Notes: a model not told the origin generated them from the sequence alone. A stretch of DNA of 54,383 nt from Desulfovibrio sp. (GCA_024699605.1 JAILPJ010000110.1:1-54383); one strand, 5' to 3'; counted from the first letter of the stretch, positions 17,965 to 26,901 are shown. Numbers and translations are program-made.

Positions 17965-18464
17965 AAAGCGTTGCCCAGCAAACCGGAATCGCTGGTGTAC
18001 TCTGGCAGGAGCTTGCGGTCATCCCAACGCAGGGCGGACCGGTTCTGCACCTGTTGCGTTCTGAATACCCGCTGATGCCCTTTACCAAGGGCTTTGGCGA
18101 AATCTATTTTTCCGAGGTTCTTGAGGATCAGATCAAGGCCTGGAAATGCCACAGATCCCAGACGCAGCTCTTTGCCGTACCCGTGGGTCTGCTCAAAGTC
18201 GTGCTCTTCGACGCACGCCAGGATTCTCCAAGCGCCGGACAAGTGCAGGAATTTCTGCTGGGCCGGCCCAAACACTACGGTCTGCTGAAAATCCCTCCCA
18301 GAATCTGGTATGGCTTTACCGCACTGGGCGGCAATGCCCTGCTCTGCAATTGCGCCGATCTTCCCCATGACCCCACAGAGAGCGAACGGCGCGCTCTTGA
18401 CGATCCCTTTATCCCCTACCGTTTTCCCATCAAGCCTGCTTCTTCGCCAAGGCCAGATCAATAA
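17952..18464 (+). CDS. RmlC-like sugar 3,5-epimerase (cupin), CDP-sugar context
   Basis: 170 residues with the jelly-roll pattern of dTDP-4-dehydrorhamnose 3,5-epimerases (GEIYFSEVLEDQIKAWKCHRSQTQLFAVPVGLL written in part; LLKIPPRIWYGFTALGG). The usual catalytic His of the family can be matched to His in WKCHRSQ, but the match is weak and short. It starts inside the end of rfbG with a GGGGG ribosome site, so it is translationally coupled. By context it would act on the CDP-4-keto-6-deoxy sugar made by RfbG. The last 35 bases overlap the convergent ddl gene. Confidence 0.78.
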   Translation: MDSLESVAQQTGIAGVLWQELAVIPTQGGPVLHLLRSEYPLMPFTKGFGEIYFSEVLEDQIKAWKCHRSQTQLFAVPVGLLKVVLFDARQDSPSAGQVQEFLLGRPKHYGLLKIPPRIWYGFTALGGNALLCNCADLPHDPTESERRALDDPFIPYRFPIKPASSPRPDQ

Positions 18465-19338
18465 AGCGCTGCATCAGCGCCGGGAAAGACATTCCCAGAG
18501 CTTTGGCCTCGCGCGGCACAAGACTTGTGGCGGTCATTCCGGGAAGGGTATTGACTTCCAAAAGGTAGAGACGGTCCTGCGCATCCAGGATAAAATCCGA
18601 ACGGCTGAGACCGTCCAGGCCTAAGATGCGGTGGGCGTCCAGGGCGGTCTTTTGAATGCGCGCCAAAAGCTCAGGCGCCAGCGGTGCCGGACAGATTTCA
18701 CGGGCACCGTCCACAGCGTACTTGCTTGTGTAGTCAAAAAAACTGCCTTGTACCGGCTCAATGAGCACAGGCGGCAAAGCCTGTTCGCCCAAAATGCCAC
18801 AGGTCACTTCACGCCCGGCAATGGCCTCTTCCACCAAAACGCCACAGCCTGTCTGAAAAATCTCCTCCATCACCGTCAAAAGCTCCGGCATCTGCGTTAC
18901 TTTGGCCAGATGAATGGACGAACCGCCCGTATCACTTTTCACAAAAAGCGGAAAAGGCAGACGCGGCTGCCAGGGTTCGGAAGGACGCTTGGGCAAAAAT
19001 TCCCAGTCTGGAGTCAGCACGCCGTAATGCCTGAGCACCTGTTTGCTCGCGGCCTTATTCAAGGCCAGAAAGGAACCGGCAGGCCCTGTGCCCTGATAGG
19101 GCACGCCAATGCTGTCGAGCATGGCCTGCACCAGGCCGTCTTCGCCTGGCTGGCCGTGGAGATTGATGATGGCCAAATCGTGCTCTTTGGCCACGGCCAA
19201 AAGCTTGTCGAAATCTTTCAGATCAAAGAGCGTGACACTGTGTCCCAGGCTTTCTATGGCCGTAGCCATGCCCTTGGCGCCTGAGAGGGATATCTCACGC
19301 TCAGTTGACCAGCCCCCGGCAAGTAAAAGTATACGCAT
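18430..19338 (-). CDS. ddl: D-alanine--D-alanine ligase
   Basis: 302-residue ATP-grasp enzyme joining two D-alanines for peptidoglycan. Motifs: N-terminal GGWSTEREISLSGAKG, HGQPGEDGLVQ, ATP-grasp FPLFVKSDTGGSSIH, EEAIAGREVTCGILG, and C-terminal metal site LEVNTLPGMTATSLVP. Full length. It overlaps the upstream HD gene by 38 bases and the convergent epimerase gene by 35 bases, a very compact arrangement. Confidence 0.96.
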   Translation of the reverse strand: MRILLLAGGWSTEREISLSGAKGMATAIESLGHSVTLFDLKDFDKLLAVAKEHDLAIINLHGQPGEDGLVQAMLDSIGVPYQGTGPAGSFLALNKAASKQVLRHYGVLTPDWEFLPKRPSEPWQPRLPFPLFVKSDTGGSSIHLAKVTQMPELLTVMEEIFQTGCGVLVEEAIAGREVTCGILGEQALPPVLIEPVQGSFFDYTSKYAVDGAREICPAPLAPELLARIQKTALDAHRILGLDGLSRSDFILDAQDRLYLLEVNTLPGMTATSLVPREAKALGMSFPALMQRFIDLALAKKQA

Positions 19339-19954
19339 CCAAGCCCTCCCATCCCAAAAACGTCATCAAGGCCGCCTCAACGGCCTGCATCTGAGCCAGC
19401 GAAGCGTCTATGGCCCGGATCGCATCCTGATTTTTACCGTAACGCTCTTTCAAATCCTCAAAACGTTCAGTCAGCGTCACCGACTGATCGTGACGGGCCC
19501 GCTTGTCGGCATAGAGCACGAGAATGGGCAGCTGACAGCATGAAGCATCAGCCGTAACCTTCCAAGGCCAGTAGACGTGATGCATCACGCCCTGCGCCAC
19601 GGCATAATTGTGCGTCTCAGCCACGACCCAGGCCGCTCCAATGGCCGCATGGGCGCCGCCGTACATCAGACTGTACTTCTTGCCCAGATCGTGCAGCAAA
19701 GCACTGGCCCGGACATCATCCACCGAAAGCGACACATGCCTCTGCAGGGCCAGTTCAGCTAAATTTTCGGCAATATGGGCCACGAGCAAGGAATGACGCC
19801 GAATGTTCTCGGGCATGGCGTATTTATCCCAAAGCGCATAACAATCGCCATCATAGAGCTTATTGGAACTGTGACCTGTCAAAGCAGGCAGTTCCGGAAG
19901 TCCGCACAAAGCGGCAAATTTGCCGCCCGCAGGTTTGAGGCTTGGCGTGGACAT
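19301..19954 (-). CDS. HD-domain phosphohydrolase
   Basis: 217 residues. The HD pattern is clear: His in RRHSLLVAHIAENLAELA, the His-Asp pair in ASALLHDLGKKYSL, His in GGAHAAIGAAWVV, then HHVYWPW. This type hydrolyses phosphomonoesters, often nucleotides, with bound metal; the substrate is unknown. ATG 19954 is chosen because GAGGGAAG lies before it. It overlaps ddl, so the pair is co-transcribed. Confidence 0.85.
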   Translation of the reverse strand: MSTPSLKPAGGKFAALCGLPELPALTGHSSNKLYDGDCYALWDKYAMPENIRRHSLLVAHIAENLAELALQRHVSLSVDDVRASALLHDLGKKYSLMYGGAHAAIGAAWVVAETHNYAVAQGVMHHVYWPWKVTADASCCQLPILVLYADKRARHDQSVTLTERFEDLKERYGKNQDAIRAIDASLAQMQAVEAALMTFLGWEGLDAYTFTCRGLVN

Positions 19955-19969
19955 GGCTTCCCTCAAAAG

Positions 19970-20066
19970 CTAGACACTGACAGACTGACTCCGATCACTA
20001 TCAGAGTCAGTCTGCCAGAGTAAACCGTCCATCGGTCACGACACAAACCGATGTGAATTGCCTCCT
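19970..20066 (-). promoter_or_regulatory. Possible leader ORF and hairpins upstream of the HD-ddl operon
   Basis: On the minus strand a perfect AAGGAGG (20060-20066) is followed 27 bases later by an ATG (20032) opening a 20-codon frame (MDGLLWQTDSDSDRSQSV...) that ends at TAG 19970-19972, 15 bases before the HD gene start. A small inverted repeat (ATCGGT / ACCGAT) lies between the AAGGAGG and the ATG, and its 3' arm overlaps the first bases of the ATG. An 11-bp repeat (CAGACTGACTC 19981-19991, GAGTCAGTCTG 20004-20014) lies inside the frame. This could be a translated leader controlling ddl, or a hairpin with an accidental ORF. Confidence 0.3.
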
Positions 20067-20139
20067 TGACGAAACACCCGCCAAGGGTCCTGTTGACGGA
20101 AAGGACTGCGCACCCGCGCAAGGCAACAGTGGAAAAAGA

Positions 20140-21795
20140 TTAGAGCGGCTGTTTGCCCTTGGCCACCTGCTGTCGCAATTTATAGTGTTTGATCTTCCCC
20201 GTAGCCGTATGCGGCAATTCCTTGACAAGATAATAGAAACGGGGGCGTTTGTAGGAGGACAAAAGCGGAACACCCACACAGTAACGCTTGAGCTCTTCAA
20301 TGGTCAAACTGGCGTCTGACGGTACAATATAGGCGGCAATGCTCTGGCCGTGCAGGCGATCGGCCACACCAATCACCGCACTTTCCTGCACCTTGGGATG
20401 AGCATTGATCACCGCTTCAATCTGAGCCGGATAAATATTTTCCCCATTGCAGAGGATCATGTCGTCTTTGCGTGAGACCACAGTCACAAATTCATTTTCA
20501 TCCCAGGTTCCCAGATCGCCGGTATAGTGGAAACCTTTGTAGAATTTCTGCCGCGTCATCTGGGGATTATGGACATAGCAGGCTGTGGATTTGGCCGGAG
20601 ACTTGATGATGATTTCCCCAATTTCAGTATTGTCCTTGGCCACGAGTTCGTCGGGCTCGGCGTGGCCGTCTTCCACCACGCGCACAATGCGCACTTCATC
20701 GTCGGTGCAGGCCTGACCGGCACTGCCCGCCATTTCCGGCAAATTGTACGGTCTCAGGAAGGTGTTCCAAAAAGTCTCGGTGGTGCCGTAGCCATTGAAG
20801 ATATTGGGCGTAAAGAGCTTCAAATACTTTTCGCAGGCGCTCTTTTCAAAGGGACTGCCCATGGTCACAATGCCCCTGAGGCTTGAGAGATCAGCGGCAT
20901 CGCGTTCCTGGGCTCTGGCCAGAAGGGCGATAATCGAGGGCACGCCGATCAAGAAGGTGACGTGCTCTTTTTCCACGTATTTCAGACAGACTTTGGGATT
21001 GAATTCCCTGAGAATGACCACTTCGCCACCAGCGTAGAGCGTAGGCGTAGGCCCGCCGGAATGAAGTCCGCCGCGGTGAAACCAGGGGGTCATATTCATG
21101 GTGCGGTCTGTGGAATTCAAGGGAAAATGCATCATCACATCGTGCGATGAGAGCACCTCGTTGATATTGTTGATGGGTACGGCACGCGCACGGCTTGTGG
21201 TTCCAGAGGTGTAGAGACGTGTTGTCTCATCGTAGATGTGCGCTTTTTTTTCCGGCAGCGGATTTTCGCAGCTCATACCCGATACGTAGTTCTGATAGTC
21301 AACGGCACAAAGGCTTTCACTCTCATAGCTCAGAGGACCGCTCTCTTCGCGTACACAGCCAAGGTGTTTGGGCTGATATTCCGAAAGCTCAAGGGCACTG
21401 CGCACCGTCTTGGCCAGACAGTCATGGTACAGAAAAACCTGGGGCTGGCTGTCATCAATGATCGCCGCCAGTTCCCCCGATGACAGTCGATAATTCACAG
21501 GACAATTAATGGCCCCGATCTTGTGGCAGGCGATATAGGAAAAAATAAATTCCGGGCTATTGTAGAGCATGTACATGACGATGTCGTTTTTCCCGCAACC
21601 GTCTGACTGCAAGGCATGGCCCAATTGATTGGCCTTGGCATTGAGCTCGCGATACGTCCAGGAACGATGATCTGCCGGACTCAAGACCGCCGTCTGGCCC
21701 CCAAAGCGATGCACATTGCGCATAAAACCGTTGATCCACGTAAACTCATGCTCAAAGGTTTCTTTGAACATCGTTACATCATAGGTAAATTGCAT
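20140..21795 (-). CDS. AMP-forming acyl-CoA synthetase / acyl-AMP ligase family protein
   Basis: 551-residue ANL-superfamily adenylate-forming enzyme. The P-loop is TSGTTSRARAV, deviating from the usual TSGTTGxPKG. Others: NGYGTTETFWN, TGDLGTWDE, and the C-terminal lysine motif LPHTATGKIKHYKLRQ. It would activate a fatty or other carboxylic acid as acyl-AMP, then transfer it to CoA or a carrier. It starts two bases after the ketosynthase stop with CAGGAG inside that gene, so the two are tightly coupled. The acceptor is unknown, and no acyl carrier protein gene is visible nearby. Confidence 0.9.
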   Translation of the reverse strand: MQFTYDVTMFKETFEHEFTWINGFMRNVHRFGGQTAVLSPADHRSWTYRELNAKANQLGHALQSDGCGKNDIVMYMLYNSPEFIFSYIACHKIGAINCPVNYRLSSGELAAIIDDSQPQVFLYHDCLAKTVRSALELSEYQPKHLGCVREESGPLSYESESLCAVDYQNYVSGMSCENPLPEKKAHIYDETTRLYTSGTTSRARAVPINNINEVLSSHDVMMHFPLNSTDRTMNMTPWFHRGGLHSGGPTPTLYAGGEVVILREFNPKVCLKYVEKEHVTFLIGVPSIIALLARAQERDAADLSSLRGIVTMGSPFEKSACEKYLKLFTPNIFNGYGTTETFWNTFLRPYNLPEMAGSAGQACTDDEVRIVRVVEDGHAEPDELVAKDNTEIGEIIIKSPAKSTACYVHNPQMTRQKFYKGFHYTGDLGTWDENEFVTVVSRKDDMILCNGENIYPAQIEAVINAHPKVQESAVIGVADRLHGQSIAAYIVPSDASLTIEELKRYCVGVPLLSSYKRPRFYYLVKELPHTATGKIKHYKLRQQVAKGKQPL

Positions 21796-21797
21796 GC

Positions 21798-23039
21798 CTA
21801 CTCCTGATCCCTATGCCGAGCAACCACAATGCTCGAATTCTGGCCGCCAAAGCCCAGAGTATTGCTCAGTGCGGCCTCGATGACCGCGGGTCGTGCGACA
21901 TTGGGGATATAGTCCAAATCACATTCTGGATCAAAAAATTCATAATTAATGGTCGGGGGCAAAAGCGCCTGCCTGATGGCCTGCACGCAGGCAATAACTT
22001 CGGTAATGCCGCCTGCACCCATCAAATGCCCTGTGGCGCCTTTCAGCGAACTCACCGGCGGCATCTGCGCACCAAAGACACGTTTCAAGGCTTTGGTCTC
22101 AGCCACATCGCCACGCACAGTGGAAGTGCCATGGGCATTGATATAGCCAATGGCCGAAGGCGACAAATGCGCCCTGGCCAGAGCCAGCTCCATACAACGG
22201 GCAGCCCCCAGGCCTTCCGGATGCGGGGCTGTGATGTGGTAGGCGTCCAGCGTATTGGCGTAACCCGTCAAATCAGCCAGGATTTCCCCGTCGCGCTTTC
22301 TGGCAAAGTCAAACGTTTCCAAAACCAGTGCGCCTCCGCCCTCGCCTATGACAAAGCCTGTGCGTTTCAGGTCAAAAGGCCGTGAGGTTGTCTTGGGATT
22401 GAGATTATCCCTGGAAAGGGCCTTGGCCTGCGCCAGACTTGAGATGGCCACATCACAGACAATGCTTTCGCCGGCCATGACCAGCACCACATCACACATC
22501 CCGCTGTTCAGCAAGAGTGCGGCCGTGAGCATGGCGTCACCGCCGGCCGAACAGGCCGTGTGGACTGTGAGCGACGGACCTTTGATGCCAAAGAGCATTG
22601 CCGCCTCAGCGGCTCCCATATTGCTGGTCACCGCTGGCACAAAATGCGGACTCACCTTCTTGCTCTTGCCCAGCACAAAATTCTGGGCGGTCTGGGAGAT
22701 GGCGGAAATGCCTCCCATGGCGCTGGCAAAGACAATGCCAACCCGCTCAGCATACCGGGAAACATCCAGAGCGCTTTGCGCCAAAGCCTCTTTGGCCGCA
22801 ACCAGAGCAAATTGCATGAACAGCGAAGTGCTTTTGAGAACACTTTTCTCCAGATGGTCCTCCGGCACAAAATCGCGCACTTCAGCGGCAATCTGGACGG
22901 GCAAGGCCGAACAGTCAAAACGGCTGATACGGTCTATGCCGCAAACTCCCCGCAGAAGATTGTCCCAGTAGCTTTGGACACCAATGCCCAAAGGCGTGAC
23001 GGCACCCATGCCGGTAATGACGAGTGACTCATTGGTCAT
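21798..23039 (-). CDS. Beta-ketoacyl-ACP synthase II (FabF-type)
   Basis: 413-residue condensing enzyme. Catalytic triad in place: Cys in HTACSAGGDAM, His in YINAHGTSTVRGD, His in GATGHLMGAGG. N-terminus VITGMGAVTPLG and C-terminal NTLGFGGQNSS are typical of FabF/KAS II. It would extend an acyl chain on ACP. It lies 76 bases after mltB with no clear ribosome site and is coupled to the AMP ligase. Whether it serves housekeeping synthesis or a special lipid cannot be told; the absence of fabG/acpP around it argues for the latter. Confidence 0.92.
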   Translation of the reverse strand: MTNESLVITGMGAVTPLGIGVQSYWDNLLRGVCGIDRISRFDCSALPVQIAAEVRDFVPEDHLEKSVLKSTSLFMQFALVAAKEALAQSALDVSRYAERVGIVFASAMGGISAISQTAQNFVLGKSKKVSPHFVPAVTSNMGAAEAAMLFGIKGPSLTVHTACSAGGDAMLTAALLLNSGMCDVVLVMAGESIVCDVAISSLAQAKALSRDNLNPKTTSRPFDLKRTGFVIGEGGGALVLETFDFARKRDGEILADLTGYANTLDAYHITAPHPEGLGAARCMELALARAHLSPSAIGYINAHGTSTVRGDVAETKALKRVFGAQMPPVSSLKGATGHLMGAGGITEVIACVQAIRQALLPPTINYEFFDPECDLDYIPNVARPAVIEAALSNTLGFGGQNSSIVVARHRDQE

Positions 23040-23115
23040 AATGATTCAGGCGAGGAAATCCGCAGGCTTGCCTGTGGGTATGAATGAGGACAATTTCCGA
23101 AAAAGCTTGCGCCCA

Positions 23116-24030
23116 TCAAGGTTGAACCTTCTCTTGGGCACGGATCAGCTCGGCCAGGGCCAGAATGGTATTGGCATAGACCTTGGAATGATTGTACTTC
23201 ATGAGCAAAGCGTGCATGGCTGCGGGAGAAAGACCTTCCTTCCAGCCGTGCAGAGAGAGATAGCGGGCAAGACTGGCGGCAGCGTCAGCTATGCCAAAGA
23301 GATCAATACGCCCATCGCCATCGCCGTCAGCAGCATACACGGCGATATTGGAAGGCATAAACTGACAAAGCCCCACGGCCCCATAAATGGAACTGGGAAG
23401 CGCTTCCGGGGCAATGGCGTTCGCCAGCATGTAGACAATCAGCGCACGCACTTCGGCATAGGCCCAGTCGGCGCGCTCGGGCATTTTTTTGGCAAGCCAG
23501 GCCATGCGTTTTTTCACGCCGCGCATCTTGGGCAGCCACTGGTCAATGCTCTGCGGTGTGCGCGAAACAGCCATACTGGCCAGAGTATACAAGGCGTTTT
23601 CCGGAACATCAGCCAACACTGTTCCCAGACGCGTTTCCACAAAGAGCAGGGCCACAGCGATTTCCGGAGGCACACCATAGCGTTGTTGGGCTGCGGCAAA
23701 AGCCGAGGCATTGGCCTGCAGATAGTTGAGGCAAGTCCTGGCATTGGCCTGGGTCACCACGCCCTTGTAGTAGTCTGTTTTGCGCACAGGCGCTTGGGGA
23801 AAAAAGGCTTTTTTGTAGAGCGCCAGCATTTTGCGTCCCATGGGCGACTGGGTAGGCTTGGCCGGAAGCGTCAGCAAAAGCGCATCCACCCCATCACCGG
23901 CGACGCCGTCCTTGGCCAGACGCGTCCTCAACTCCTGCCAGACAGGCGCAAGCTCCTGGGCGCAAAGCGCGGCAGAACAGCCTGTGAGCAGCCAGAGCCC
24001 AAACACAAGGGAGAAAAAAAGACGCGGCAT
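23116..24030 (-). CDS. mltB: Lytic murein transglycosylase B family lipoprotein
   Basis: 304 residues. Signal peptide ending in the lipobox LTGC (Cys at about 18), so a membrane-anchored periplasmic enzyme. SLT_2 domain with the catalytic Glu in LLFVETRLGTVL and the family blocks IYGAVGLCQFMPSNIAVYA and DADGDG-like DGDGDGRIDLF. It cleaves peptidoglycan to 1,6-anhydromuropeptides. It begins three bases after hflC, so it is in the hflKC operon. Confidence 0.92.
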   Translation of the reverse strand: MPRLFFSLVFGLWLLTGCSAALCAQELAPVWQELRTRLAKDGVAGDGVDALLLTLPAKPTQSPMGRKMLALYKKAFFPQAPVRKTDYYKGVVTQANARTCLNYLQANASAFAAAQQRYGVPPEIAVALLFVETRLGTVLADVPENALYTLASMAVSRTPQSIDQWLPKMRGVKKRMAWLAKKMPERADWAYAEVRALIVYMLANAIAPEALPSSIYGAVGLCQFMPSNIAVYAADGDGDGRIDLFGIADAAASLARYLSLHGWKEGLSPAAMHALLMKYNHSKVYANTILALAELIRAQEKVQP

Positions 24031-24033
24031 AGA

Positions 24034-24879
24034 CTACTGCTTCTTCAGCACTGGCGCAGGACTCGTCAGGACCATTTTGCTGTTATCCTTCAAGGACTGG
24101 CGCATGGCCTCAAGCCAACGCACATAGGAATAAAATTCTGGCGCCTTGGTATAGGCCTGGGCATAGGTCGCAGCGGCCTCGGCGTCGGCTTCACCGCGTT
24201 TGATCTGGGCGTCGCGTGCCGCATCAGCCAGAATCACCGTGCGCTGCCTGTCGGCATCGGAACGGATCCGCGTGGACTCTTCCTCGCCTTCACTGCGGTA
24301 CTGCTTGGCCTGCCTTTCGCGCTCGGCCCGCATGCGGCCAAAAATGGCGCGCTGGTTTTCTGCGGGCAGATCCGTGCGCTTGATGCGCACGTCAAGCACT
24401 TCCATGCCAAAGGGCTGCATGAGTAAGGAGACCTTATTGGTGACTTCCTTCATGATATCGGCTCTGTGCGAGGAAACGACCTGCGTCAGCGTATAGGCGC
24501 CAACCAGGGCCCGCAGCTGGGAATAGACCACGTCGTCCAGTCTGGCCTGAGCGCCCGGGATAGAGCGCATGGTACGGTAGAACTGCAAGGGCTCAGTGAT
24601 CTTCCAGCGGGCATAGTTATCCAGGACAATGGCCTTCTTATCCACAGTAAAGGCTTCCCGCGAACGCGCCTCATAGTCGAGCACACGCGCATCGAAATAG
24701 ACCACATTCTGAATAAAGGGCAGTTTAAAATGCAGACCGGGTTCGTAGACTTCGTCCAGCGGATCGCCCAACTGCAGCACCAGCGCTTTTTGCGTCTGAT
24801 GCACAGCAAAAAGACATTGGCTGCCCAAACCGAGCAGAATAAAGACAATGACCAGGCGCGCCATCAGTTTCTTGCTCAT
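24034..24879 (-). CDS. hflC: FtsH-associated membrane protein HflC
   Basis: 281-residue SPFH/band-7 protein. One N-terminal membrane helix (about 7-25), then the prohibitin-like domain (VLQLGDPLDEVYEPGLHFKLPF ... DVRIKRTDLPAENQRAIFGRMRAERER) and a helical Ala/Glu-rich end. With HflK it forms the large periplasmic-side complex that restrains the FtsH protease. GGAG lies before the ATG; it is 18 bases after hflK. Confidence 0.94.
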   Translation of the reverse strand: MSKKLMARLVIVFILLGLGSQCLFAVHQTQKALVLQLGDPLDEVYEPGLHFKLPFIQNVVYFDARVLDYEARSREAFTVDKKAIVLDNYARWKITEPLQFYRTMRSIPGAQARLDDVVYSQLRALVGAYTLTQVVSSHRADIMKEVTNKVSLLMQPFGMEVLDVRIKRTDLPAENQRAIFGRMRAERERQAKQYRSEGEEESTRIRSDADRQRTVILADAARDAQIKRGEADAEAAATYAQAYTKAPEFYSYVRWLEAMRQSLKDNSKMVLTSPAPVLKKQ

Positions 24880-24897
24880 GCTATCACTCCGCCAGTA

Positions 24898-26070
24898 CTA
24901 TTTTTTCTCAGGGACTCGGATCTGCGGGGCATTTTTCATGTCAGGCAGCGGCAGATAGGGCAAAACCCGTTCTGCGGCCCCCGTATCCATGAGCACCTTT
25001 TCCTTGGAGCCGGCCAAAATTTCTTCCACGGTCTCGTAATAGAGACGCTGTTCCATGACCTTGGGGGCTTTTTCGTATTCCTGACGCAGTGCCGAAAAAC
25101 GATCGGCCTCACCTTTGGCTGTCTGCACGCGCTTGGCCGCATAGGCCTCAGCTTCGTTGCGAATCGCCGCGGCCTGACCACGGGCCTTGGGCAACAGCTC
25201 GTTGCGGTAGGCTTCTGCCTCGTTGATGATACGGCTTTTGTCCTCGCGAGCACTGGCCACGTCTTTGAAGGCGTCGATCACGTCCTTGGGCGGATGCACA
25301 TCCTGCAGCTGCACGGCAATAATCTGCACTCCCGCGGCATAGCGGTTTAAGATCTGCTGCAAGAGCTGCGTGGCGTCACTTTGAATCTTGAGCTTGCCAT
25401 CGGTGATGGCTGAGTCGATTTGACTGTTGCCAATCACCTCACGCATGGCGGCTTCGGCGGCGTTACGCACCAGAGCGGGCTGATCCACCACATTGAAAAG
25501 ATATTCTACAGGATTGCTGATTTTATACTGCACACTGAACTGCACATTGACGATATTTTCATCGCCCGTGAGCATGGAGGCCTCTTCCGGCATAGTGCGC
25601 ACCTGACCCTGCTGGAAGGTCTGGCTCTGGCCAACGGAACGGAAGCCCACCTCACTGCGCAGAACCTGCGTCACTTTGGGCTTGTAGACGGTTTCCAACG
25701 GCGTCGGCCAGGCGTAGTGGGGACCGGCATCCACCGTGCGATTATAGCGGCCAAAACGCAGGACAATGCCCTGTTCATCGGGATTGACAATATAAATACC
25801 ACTCAAAAGCCAGACCACAAAACCCGTCAAAAGCAAACCGAGCAGACCACGGCCGTTGGGCAGGCTCAAACCTCCGCCTCCCCCGCCACCAAACGGTGAT
25901 CTGGGGCCACCAGAACCGCCGTTGCGAAAAATCACTCGCCGTTTGTCAAAGGCTTCGTGCTCTTCGCCCTCGTCCTCAAAATCCTTCTCATCTTCCGGTT
26001 CAGGACGGGGTGCGGGCTTGACCTGCTGACGTTTCCGTTTTTCCTGAAGTTTATCCCAATCCCAGCTCAT
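24898..26070 (-). CDS. hflK: FtsH-associated membrane protein HflK
   Basis: 390-residue partner of HflC. Charged cytosolic N-terminus with a Gly/Pro-rich stretch (FGGGGGGGLSLP), one membrane helix (LLGLLLTGFVVWLLSGIYIV, partly quoted), then the SPFH domain (VNPDEQGIVLRFGRYNRTVDAG; VQLQDVHPPKDVIDAFKDV). The start at 26070 gives the typical MSWDWDKLQEKR with AAAGGGA upstream; a frame extension to 26136 lacks support. First gene of an apparent hflK-hflC-mltB-ketosynthase-AMP ligase transcription unit. Confidence 0.94.
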   Translation of the reverse strand: MSWDWDKLQEKRKRQQVKPAPRPEPEDEKDFEDEGEEHEAFDKRRVIFRNGGSGGPRSPFGGGGGGGLSLPNGRGLLGLLLTGFVVWLLSGIYIVNPDEQGIVLRFGRYNRTVDAGPHYAWPTPLETVYKPKVTQVLRSEVGFRSVGQSQTFQQGQVRTMPEEASMLTGDENIVNVQFSVQYKISNPVEYLFNVVDQPALVRNAAEAAMREVIGNSQIDSAITDGKLKIQSDATQLLQQILNRYAAGVQIIAVQLQDVHPPKDVIDAFKDVASAREDKSRIINEAEAYRNELLPKARGQAAAIRNEAEAYAAKRVQTAKGEADRFSALRQEYEKAPKVMEQRLYYETVEEILAGSKEKVLMDTGAAERVLPYLPLPDMKNAPQIRVPEKK

Positions 26071-26355
26071 CAAAATTTCCCTTTGTTTTCCTTGCAAAAG
26101 CGCAAGCCGGCGACAAAAGCTGTTCATAAAGAACATAAAGTACAGAATTTTATCTTAGCTTATAGACCTGGTCAAGCCGTTATGCTCAGCCTCCATTTGA
26201 CAGGCCTATACTCTTCATCTATAAACGCGCTTTCGCGCTGAGTAGGTCGGCTCAACCGCTCAGTCAGACCGCGCTTTCCCAAGACAATTCCCTGTCCAAG
26301 CGTGCAATGCTCAACGGCTACGTGCTTGCGTAAGCCATGCTCCCAGGAGAAAATC

Positions 26356-26805
26356 ATGAAATTCACAAGTTTCTTTCTCTCAGCCCTCTGTGTCCTCTTG
26401 CTGGCTGGCAATGCCCAGGCCGAATACAAGACCTTCGGGCCGGATGGCGCCAAATTCAAAGTGGATGTGCCTCAGGGCTGGACGGCCAAAGCCAACGACG
26501 GTGGAGCGCAAATCACTTCTGCCGACGAGTCAACCTCGCTCAGCATTCAGGTTCAGCCTTCCAGTGGCAAATCAGCCAAAGAACTGGCCACGGCCATTGG
26601 CGATCAGTTGAAGAACAGTGGCTACAACATCGTCAACCTGGAAGAGGAAAACAGCAATCAGGTCACACTGTATTCCGAAATGAATGGCGTGCGCGTGGCG
26701 ACCTTGATCATCGTCGACGGCGACAAGTTTGTGGCCATAACCATGGCTGGCAAGGACGGCGACGGCATGAAGAAAATCATCGATTCCTTACAGGACGCCG
26801 AGTAA
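26356..26805 (+). CDS. Small periplasmic protein
   Basis: 149 residues with a clear Sec signal peptide (MKFTSFFLSALCVLLLAGNAQA, cleavage after AQA near 22). The mature part resembles PsbP/DUF1795-like small exported folds (FKVDVPQGWTAKANDGGAQI; KDGDGMKKIIDSL). CAGGAG precedes the ATG at 26356. It is followed by a strong bidirectional terminator. Function unknown. Confidence 0.78.
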   Translation: MKFTSFFLSALCVLLLAGNAQAEYKTFGPDGAKFKVDVPQGWTAKANDGGAQITSADESTSLSIQVQPSSGKSAKELATAIGDQLKNSGYNIVNLEEENSNQVTLYSEMNGVRVATLIIVDGDKFVAITMAGKDGDGMKKIIDSLQDAE

Positions 26806-26845
26806 GCAATTCCTGATCCGGGCAAGCTCGACGCTTCCCAGACAA

Positions 26846-26888
26846 AAGAAGAGCCGTTTCAAAAAGCTGTTTTGAAACGGCTCTTCTT
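26846..26888. terminator. Bidirectional Rho-independent terminator
   Basis: A long near-perfect inverted repeat around AGAAGAGCCGTTTCAAAA and its complement, with A-rich and T-rich flanks on both sides. It separates the plus-strand periplasmic gene from the convergent EF-G-like gene and would stop both. Confidence 0.88.
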
Positions 26889-26901
26889 TCTTTGCGAGCA
26901 A

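Noticed and set aside
22984..24426. Long plus-strand open frame of 480 codons opposite mltB and the ketosynthase
   Set aside because: It runs antisense through three well-recognised minus-strand genes, has no ribosome site and shows His/Gly/Arg-rich composition typical of a shadow frame.
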